NCBI GenBank assembly: GCA_020441385.1
Contig: JAGRMG010000146.1
Span: forward strand, 1 to 56,127
Direction: 5' to 3'
Source of the DNA: Paracoccaceae bacterium
GTDB lineage: Bacteria; Pseudomonadota; Alphaproteobacteria; Rhodobacterales; Rhodobacteraceae
Length of the DNA: 56,127 bases
Positions within the stretch are counted from its first letter, which is position 1. Each line of letters opens with the position of its first letter. The position numbers were made by a program, and so were the translations under genes. The notes below the pieces were generated by a model that worked only from the letters and a program-made list of their open reading frames with translations, was not told the origin of the DNA and did not search any database. This document shows, piece after piece, positions 51,062 through 56,127 of the stretch.

Positions 51062-52687
51062 TCATGCGCCGCGTTCGATCAGCGTATCGCCGAATTTCTC
51101 GCGCAGCTTGTTCTTGAGCATCTTGCCGGTGCCGTTCAGCGGGATGGCGTCGGTGAAGACCACGGCGTCGGGGATCTGCCATTTCGCCACCTTGTCCTCG
51201 AACATCGCCAGCACCTCGGCTTCGGAGGGATCCGCGCCGTCGGCCTTCACCGCGACGATGATCGGGCGTTCGTCCCATTTCGGATGACGCGCCCCGATCG
51301 CCGCGGCCATGGCGATACCGGGATGAGCCACAGCGATGTTTTCCAGATCGACCGAGGAAATCCACTCGCCGCCGGACTTGATGATATCCTTGGTCCGGTC
51401 GCGGATCACCATGTAGCCGTCGGGGTCGATGGTGGACACATCGCCGGTGTCGAACCAGCCGTCCTCGGTCAGGGCGCTCTCCTGCTTGCCGAAATAGGTG
51501 TCCACGACCCAGTAGCCGCGCGCCTGCAACGCGCCTTCGGTATGGCCGTCCTCGGGCAGGGGGGCGCCCTTGTCGTCGACGATGCGCAATTCGATCCCGA
51601 ATGGCGGGCGGCCCTGACCCAGCCGCAGCGCCGCCATGGCGTCCGCATCGAGGCCCTTGTGCTTGGCCTTGATCTGGTTGGCGCTGCCCAGCGGGCTGGT
51701 TTCGGTCATGCCCCAGGCATGGATGGTTTCGCAGTCGTACTTGTCGCGGAACGTGGCGATCATCGAGGGCGCGGCGGCCGAACCGCCGATCACGTTGCGT
51801 TTCAGGCTTTCCAGCCGGGAACCGGACTTGGCCGCCGAGGCCAGCAGCATCTGCCAGATAGTCGGCACGCCCAGCGCCAGCGAAACCCGGTAGTCGTCGA
51901 TCAGCCCGACCAGGCTGTCCCCGTCCAGCCCCGGCCCCGGCATCACCAGCTTGGAGCCGGTCATCGCCGCGGCATAGGGGATGCCCCAGGCGTTGGCATG
52001 AAACATCGGCACCACCGGCAGCACCACCTCGCGCGCCGACAGGTTCAGCGCGTCGGGCAGCGAGATCGCGAGCGTGTGCAGCATGGTCGAGCGGTTGGAA
52101 TAGAGCACGCCCTTGGGGTTGCCGGTCGTGCCCGAGGTATAGCACAGCGAGCAGGGCGTGGTCTCGTCCAGTTCCGGCCAGTCATAGGCGGTCTCGCCGC
52201 CGACCAGATCGTCAAAGAAGATCACGCCGGGCAGCGCCGCGGCCACCTCGGAATCGTGCGGGCCCATGCAGATGAAATGCTCGACCGTCTTCAGATGCTC
52301 GCGGGTGCCGGTGACCAGCGGCAGGAAGGTCTTGTCGAACAGGATCACCCGGTCTTCGGCATCGTTGACGATGAAGATCAGCTGTTCGGGAAACAGCCGC
52401 GGGTTCAGCGTGTGACAGACCATGCCTCCGCCCGACACCGCGAACCAGATCTTGAGGTGGCGGTGGTTGTTCCAGGCGATGGTGGCGACCCGGTCGCCGG
52501 TTCTCAGCCCCATCTTGCCCAGCGCCGCCGCCAGCCGGCGCGACTGGTTCTCGACCCCCGACCAGGTGGTGGTGTGCATGGTGCCGTCGGTTTCGCGCGA
52601 CACGATTTCGGTGTCGGCATGGTATTTCGCGGCGTGCCGGATCAGGTCGCTGATCAGCAGCGGTTTCGTCATCATGGAGCCGAGCAT
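51062..52687 (-). CDS. Acyl-CoA ligase, DmdB-like
   Basis: A 541-aa AMP-forming ligase. It opens with MLGSMMTKPLLISDLIRHAA and HTLNPRLFPEQLIFIVNDAE, which to my knowledge closely follow the 3-methylmercaptopropionate-CoA ligase DmdB of Ruegeria species. Standard motifs are CYTSGTTGNPKGVLYSNRST, WGMTETSPLGSANQIK, the hinge YMVIRDRTKDIIKSGGEWIS and LNGTGKMLKNKLREKFGD. It may activate 3-methylmercaptopropionate from DMSP demethylation, or medium-chain fatty acids, since the subgroup includes both. No dmdA or dmdD gene lies in the window. A DmdC-like dehydrogenase is about 18 kb upstream. Confidence 0.86.
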   Translation of the reverse strand: MLGSMMTKPLLISDLIRHAAKYHADTEIVSRETDGTMHTTTWSGVENQSRRLAAALGKMGLRTGDRVATIAWNNHRHLKIWFAVSGGGMVCHTLNPRLFPEQLIFIVNDAEDRVILFDKTFLPLVTGTREHLKTVEHFICMGPHDSEVAAALPGVIFFDDLVGGETAYDWPELDETTPCSLCYTSGTTGNPKGVLYSNRSTMLHTLAISLPDALNLSAREVVLPVVPMFHANAWGIPYAAAMTGSKLVMPGPGLDGDSLVGLIDDYRVSLALGVPTIWQMLLASAAKSGSRLESLKRNVIGGSAAAPSMIATFRDKYDCETIHAWGMTETSPLGSANQIKAKHKGLDADAMAALRLGQGRPPFGIELRIVDDKGAPLPEDGHTEGALQARGYWVVDTYFGKQESALTEDGWFDTGDVSTIDPDGYMVIRDRTKDIIKSGGEWISSVDLENIAVAHPGIAMAAAIGARHPKWDERPIIVAVKADGADPSEAEVLAMFEDKVAKWQIPDAVVFTDAIPLNGTGKMLKNKLREKFGDTLIERGA

Positions 52688-52988
52688 GTCTGGATTTCCT
52701 TGTCTGTTGCGGTTCTCTTACTGGGTGCCCGCCGGTTCGGGCGCGGGCGGACGGTCCGGGGCCTGCGCCCGCGATGCCATGGCCGAACGGCATCGGGCCG
52801 TCCTTCCCGCGCGCCCTGTTGCGCATGGCGCGACGGGCAAAGTTAACCGGGGAAAGCGGTGCAAAGTCCAGACCCTTCGGCGTGCCCCGCGGCGTCGGTG
52901 TCGCAACGTCGCCGGGCGCGCGATGGCCCGGAACGAGAAAGGGCCGGTCGCTTGGACCGGCCCTTTGAAATTCGCGCTGGCGGCGGGG
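52688..52988. other. Intergenic region, acyl-CoA ligase start to BI-1 gene
   Basis: About 300 bp without a supported gene. It contains the upstream region of the DmdB-like gene and, near its right end, the terminator of the BI-1 gene. Confidence 0.4.
52938..52966 (-). terminator. Terminator of the BI-1 gene
   Basis: A perfect 12-bp stem AAAGGGCCGGTC/GACCGGCCCTTT with loop GCTTG lies 22 bp beyond the stop of the minus-strand BI-1 gene. The downstream T-content is weak. Confidence 0.75.
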
Positions 52989-53738
52989 TTATTCGCGGCT
53001 GCCGAACAATTGCAGCAGGAACATGAACATGTTGATGAAGTCCAGATAGAGACGCAGCGCGCCCATGATCGCGGACTTGCCCAGCCACTCGCTATCGCCG
53101 TGATGGGCGTGCTGGAGATATTCGTTCTTGATGCTCTGCGTGTCGTATGCGGTCAGCCCGGCGAAGATCAGCACCCCGAGGACCGAGATCGCGAACATGA
53201 TCGCGGGCGAACCGAGGAAGATGTTGACGATCGAGGCCACGATCAGGCCGATCACGCCCATGATCAGGAACGAGCCCCAGGCCGAGATGTCCTTTTTCGT
53301 GGTATAGCCCCACAGCGACAGGCCGGCGAAGGAAATCGACGTCACCAGGAACACCTGCGCGATGGAAAACCCGGTGAAGGCGACGAAAATCCAACTGAGC
53401 GACAGGCCCATGACCGCGGCGAAGGCATAGAAGAAAAGCTGCGCCCCGGCGGCCGAGAGCTTGTTGATCGCGGCGGAAAACGCGAACACCATGATCAGCG
53501 GGGCGAACATGACGATCCAGCCCAGGATGTTGGGCTGCAATGTCGCCGGATCGCGGAACACGGCCAGCAGCGCCGGGCTCGTTCCGACCGCCCAGGCCAC
53601 GAGGAACGTCAGCAGCATGCCCACGGACATGGTGCCGTAAACCTTGTTCATGTGGGCGCGCAGACCTTCGTCGATCTGGGCGGTCCTTGCGCCGGCGGCC
53701 GTGCGGCTCGTCATCCGGCTCGTGTCGAATTCAGCCAT
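52989..53738 (-). CDS. Bax inhibitor-1/YccA family protein
   Basis: A 249-aa membrane protein with seven predicted helices and a cytoplasmic N-terminal ~30 residues. Characteristic segments are RAHMNKVYGTMSVGMLLTFL, LIFAGLTAYDTQSIKNEYLQ (the conserved Asp-containing pore/pH sensor region) and ALRLYLDFINMFMFLLQLFG. The family includes E. coli YccA, a modulator of FtsH, and calcium-leak channels. A heat-shock-like promoter lies upstream, which would fit an envelope stress role. Single gene with its own terminator. Confidence 0.93.
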   Translation of the reverse strand: MAEFDTSRMTSRTAAGARTAQIDEGLRAHMNKVYGTMSVGMLLTFLVAWAVGTSPALLAVFRDPATLQPNILGWIVMFAPLIMVFAFSAAINKLSAAGAQLFFYAFAAVMGLSLSWIFVAFTGFSIAQVFLVTSISFAGLSLWGYTTKKDISAWGSFLIMGVIGLIVASIVNIFLGSPAIMFAISVLGVLIFAGLTAYDTQSIKNEYLQHAHHGDSEWLGKSAIMGALRLYLDFINMFMFLLQLFGSRE

Positions 53739-53798
53739 TCATGGTCTCCATTCAAACCTTTCAGGCCGCCAGATCTGACCGGCGGCTTCATGTCAGAA

Positions 53799-53827
53799 AT
53801 ATCGGAGAGTTTCGTCGGTATTTCAAG
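53799..53827 (-). promoter_or_regulatory. Candidate RpoH (sigma-32) promoter of the BI-1 gene
   Basis: On the minus strand CTTGAAA (53821-53827) is followed after 15 bp by CCGATAT (53799-53805). This approximates the alphaproteobacterial heat-shock consensus CTTG-N17-18-CYTATNT. It lies about 60 bp upstream of the start codon. Confidence 0.45.
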
Positions 53828-53858
53828 CTGCCCGGGGCGCAAATCGTGCATGTCGCGC

Positions 53859-53890
53859 AAAAAATGCGGGCCGCCGGCCGGGCGGCCCGC
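53859..53890 (-). terminator. Intrinsic terminator of the DUF1127 gene
   Basis: A perfect 10-bp stem GCGGGCCGCC (53866-53875)/GGCGGCCCGC (53881-53890) is followed on the minus strand by a six-T run. Confidence 0.8.
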
Positions 53891-53922
53891 CATGGACGGG
53901 AGAAATGGCGGGGCAGGTGCGC

Positions 53923-54132
53923 TCAGGCGCGCCAGGTCTGGGGCGCGTCCCAGATCGGCCGGCTGGCCTCGGCCAGGGCCTGGGCGCGCGTCACGCCGAT
54001 GTCGGCCAGCGCGCGGTCGTCCAGGTGGCGCAGCGACTGGCGCTGGCGCCAGACGGCATGCAAGGTCTTCAGGCCGGCCCACAGCGGAAGCGGGGTCGGG
54101 CGGGGCGCGCGGCGTGCGGTGATCGGGGTCAT
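53923..54132 (-). CDS. DUF1127 small protein
   Basis: A 69-aa basic protein of the DUF1127 family. The domain is seen in LKTLHAVWRQRQSLRHLDDR followed by ALADIGVTRAQALAEASRPI, the conserved L..L.DR.L.DIGL.R.....E pattern. Small DUF1127 proteins are RNA-binding in Rhodobacter (for example CcaF1) and phosphate/stress-linked in other Alphaproteobacteria. AAAGGACA precedes the ATG at 54132. It is divergent from a LysR gene, with paired inverted repeats between them, and ends in a strong terminator. Confidence 0.88.
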   Translation of the reverse strand: MTPITARRAPRPTPLPLWAGLKTLHAVWRQRQSLRHLDDRALADIGVTRAQALAEASRPIWDAPQTWRA

Positions 54133-54193
54133 GACATTGTCCTTTCCGAATCCGTGATCTTTCAAGCGGATTTCATCAACCTGCTTGATCCAT

Positions 54194-54245
54194 ATGGCCA
54201 AGTGTGGTCCATTTTAAAAGCGAATGTTTATGATGCAATTCATCA
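54194..54245. promoter_or_regulatory. Candidate LysR operators between DUF1127 and lysR
   Basis: Two imperfect inverted repeats are visible: ATGGCCA-AGTG-TGGTCCAT (54194-54212) and TGATGCAATTCATCA (54231-54245). The second abuts the AAGGAG ribosome-binding site of the LysR gene. They could serve divergent control and autoregulation. Confidence 0.4.
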
Positions 54246-54258
54246 AGGAGTGTGATTC

Positions 54259-55134
54259 GTGCGCAACCTCGACATCACGACGCTCAGGTCTTTCGTCGCC
54301 GTGGCCGACAGTGGCGGCGTCACCCGTGCCGCCGGGTTCCTGCATCTCACGCAATCGGCGGTGTCGATGCAGATCAAGCGGCTGGAAGAAACCCTCGGGC
54401 TGAACCTGCTGGACCGGGCCGGCCGGGGCATCGCCCTGACGGCCTCGGGCGAACAGCTGCTGGCCTTCGCGCGGCGCATGGTGGCGCTGAACGACGAGGC
54501 GATCGGGCGGCTGACCGACCAGGCCTTCGAGGGCGAGATCACGCTGGGTGTGCCGCGCGACATCGTCTATCCGGTCATCCCGCGTGTCCTGCAACGCTGC
54601 AACGCGGCGTTCCCGCGGGTCAGGGTGCAACTGGTGACATCCTACACGACGCGCCTGAAAGAGATGTTCGGGCGCGGCGAATGCGATCTGATGCTGACCA
54701 CCGAATCGACCGGCGGCAGCGATTGCGAGACGCTGTGCGAACTGCCGCTGCGCTGGATCGGGACACCCGGCGGCGCGGTCTGGCGGCATCGGCCGCTGCG
54801 GCTGGCTTTCGGGCGGCGGTGCATGTTCCGGCCCAAGGCCATCGCGGCCCTGGACGCCGCCGGCATCGACTGGGAAATGGCGGTGGACTCCGACAGCGAC
54901 CGCACCATCGAGGCGACCGTCAGCGCCGATCTGGCGGTCAGCGCGGTGCTGGAGGGAACCGAACCGTCGCATCTGAGCCGCATCGACCATGGCGGCGCGC
55001 TGCCCGACCTGCCGGCGCAGAAGATCAACCTCTACGGGGGCGGCAGCGGCGATCCGATCGCGGAGGAGCTTGGGGATCTGCTGCGCAAGAACTTTGCCGG
55101 CCCGCTAGTGGCACCGATCCGCGCCGTGGGCTGA
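54259..55134 (+). CDS. LysR family transcriptional regulator
   Basis: A 291-aa LysR regulator. The N-terminal helix-turn-helix is clear (LRSFVAVADSGGVTRAAGFL, then LTQSAVSMQIKRLEETLGLN). A linker and a substrate-binding domain follow, beginning GEITLGVPRDIVYPVIPRVL. The start is GTG at 54259 with AAGGAG nine bases upstream. It is divergent from the DUF1127 gene. LysR partners of DUF1127 genes are often found in Rhodobacteraceae; its co-inducer is unknown. Confidence 0.9.
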   Translation: MRNLDITTLRSFVAVADSGGVTRAAGFLHLTQSAVSMQIKRLEETLGLNLLDRAGRGIALTASGEQLLAFARRMVALNDEAIGRLTDQAFEGEITLGVPRDIVYPVIPRVLQRCNAAFPRVRVQLVTSYTTRLKEMFGRGECDLMLTTESTGGSDCETLCELPLRWIGTPGGAVWRHRPLRLAFGRRCMFRPKAIAALDAAGIDWEMAVDSDSDRTIEATVSADLAVSAVLEGTEPSHLSRIDHGGALPDLPAQKINLYGGGSGDPIAEELGDLLRKNFAGPLVAPIRAVG

Positions 55135-55165
55135 GGCGCCGGGCCGAACGCCGCGCCCGCCCGGA

Positions 55166-56122
55166 TCAGGGCACGATCACCACCTTTCCGGTGGATTTGC
55201 GCCCGCGCAGCAACTCCATCCCCTCGGCGGCGCGTTCGAGCGGCAGAACGTGGCTGACATGCGGGTGCAGGCGGCCCTCGGCATACCAGCCAAACAGCGT
55301 GCGCAGGCTGTTTGACACAACTTCGGGGCGAAAACGCAGATAGCCGCCGATATAAAAGCCGATGACGTCCAGGTTCTTGACCAGCAGGTGATTGGCCGGA
55401 ATCTGCGGCACCTCGCCGCTGGCAAAGCCGATCGCCAGCAGCCGCGCCTCGGGGTTGCAGGCGCGCATCGCGGCCTTGAACGTGTCTCCGCCCACCGCGT
55501 CGTAGACGACATCGGCGCCGCCCAGGTCCAGCACCCGGGCGCGCAGATCTTCGCCGGCATCTATCAGGTGATCGGCCCCGGCGGCGCCAGCGACGCGCAG
55601 CTTTTGCGCCCCCCGCGCCTGCGCGATCACCCGGGCGCCCATCAACTTGCCGATCTCCACCGCCGTCAGCCCGACGCCGCCCGCCGCGCCGGTGACGAGC
55701 AGGGTTTCGCCCGGTTGCAGGCGGGCGCGGTGATGCAGCGCGACATGGCTGGTGCCATAGGCGACGGGGAAGGCGGCGGCATGTTCGAACGGCATCGTGC
55801 CGGGAATCGGGGCGGCGCGCGTGGCGTCGAACACCGCATATTCGGCCAGCCCGCCATGGCCGGCATGAACCGCCACCCGCGCGCCCAACGGGGTGGCCGC
55901 CACATCGGGCCCCAGGGCATCGACGATGCCCGCGATCTCCATGCCCGGGGTGAAGGGGGCGGGCGGCATGTCCTGGTAGCTGCCCTTCTGCATCAGCAGA
56001 TCGGCAAAGTTCAGCCCGCAGGCGCGCACCTTGACGCGCACTTGCCCCGGTCCCGGCTCGGGCACCGGAAGATCGGCCAGTTCCGCCCCGGCCCCGGGCG
56101 CCGCTATCCGTATCGCGCGCAT
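55166..56122 (-). CDS. NADPH:quinone oxidoreductase family protein (MDR)
   Basis: A complete 318-aa zinc-independent medium-chain dehydrogenase/reductase. It has the N-terminal GroES-like domain (VRVKVRACGLNFADLLMQKG), the cofactor motif LVTGAAGGVGLTAVEIGKLM and VVYDAVGGDTFKAAMRACNP. The zinc-binding Cys/His residues of alcohol dehydrogenases are missing, as in quinone oxidoreductases. It may reduce quinones, enones or crotonyl-like substrates. It ends 32 bp from the convergent LysR stop, and its start is five bases before the window end. Confidence 0.88.
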   Translation of the reverse strand: MRAIRIAAPGAGAELADLPVPEPGPGQVRVKVRACGLNFADLLMQKGSYQDMPPAPFTPGMEIAGIVDALGPDVAATPLGARVAVHAGHGGLAEYAVFDATRAAPIPGTMPFEHAAAFPVAYGTSHVALHHRARLQPGETLLVTGAAGGVGLTAVEIGKLMGARVIAQARGAQKLRVAGAAGADHLIDAGEDLRARVLDLGGADVVYDAVGGDTFKAAMRACNPEARLLAIGFASGEVPQIPANHLLVKNLDVIGFYIGGYLRFRPEVVSNSLRTLFGWYAEGRLHPHVSHVLPLERAAEGMELLRGRKSTGKVVIVP

Positions 56123-56127
56123 GTTGG

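Noticed and set aside
1-56127. Insertion sequences, prophage, genomic island, CRISPR or toxin-antitoxin system
   Set aside because: No transposase, integrase, phage structural gene, direct-repeat array or recognisable toxin was found, and base composition appears even.

Overview
This window is a very GC-rich stretch of alphaproteobacterial chromosome, most likely from the Rhodobacteraceae (Roseobacter group). The evidence is a GcrA-type cell-cycle regulator, a DUF1127/LysR divergent pair, a Hint-domain protein, paired MerR regulators of beta-oxidation, and family-typical intergenic repeats. I see no transposase, integrase, phage gene, CRISPR array or tRNA. It reads as core and semi-core chromosome, with many short operons whose genes overlap at stop/start codons.

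Layout. 1-6.6 kb: the 3' part of an AsmA-like gene, then a minus-strand capsule/surface polysaccharide block (kpsT, kpsE-like, kdsA, phosphomannomutase). 7-14 kb: a uracil-DNA glycosylase-family gene with sseB-like, a YghU-type glutathione transferase, gcrA, argD-argF, and a PiT phosphate transporter. 14-25 kb: upp, a secreted repeat protein, a degenerate M48-like membrane protein, a DUF2892 membrane protein under a probable sulfide-responsive SqrR/BigR operator, an acyl-CoA ligase, a DMT permease, a PEP-mutase-like enzyme, a sulfotransferase, a Hint protein and an SDR-DoxX/DUF2269 pair. 25-34.5 kb: a fatty-acid degradation island (two acyl-CoA dehydrogenases, thiolase, cupin, FadJ-type multifunctional protein, GST, a small RHH-like protein) with two MerR regulators; near-identical ACGT-rich candidate operators precede both transcription units. 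34.6-40.8 kb: two hotdog thioesterases with a MATE pump, a coupled DUF952-DUF1330-pyrD-arsC-like operon, and a secreted 5'-nucleotidase. 40.8-48.4 kb: a TPR sulfotransferase, an MBL hydrolase, an MFS permease, gatC-gatA, a lipoprotein and an amidase. 48.5-56.1 kb: rnpB (RNase P RNA), two further acyl-CoA ligases (one DmdB-like), rpmG, a Bax-inhibitor-1 protein with a heat-shock-like promoter, the DUF1127/LysR pair and a quinone oxidoreductase.

The most noteworthy points are (i) the ATTC-N8-GAAT operator over the -10 of the DUF2892 gene, (ii) the shared MerR-type operator of the beta-oxidation genes, (iii) five copies of an intergenic repeat (CTTCWTYTKG..AAAA..ACTCC plus hairpin), and (iv) two proteins that keep a recognisable fold but have lost catalytic residues (M48-like and Hint). 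I did not find an obviously unprecedented multi-gene system; the novelty here lies mainly in regulatory and repeat elements.
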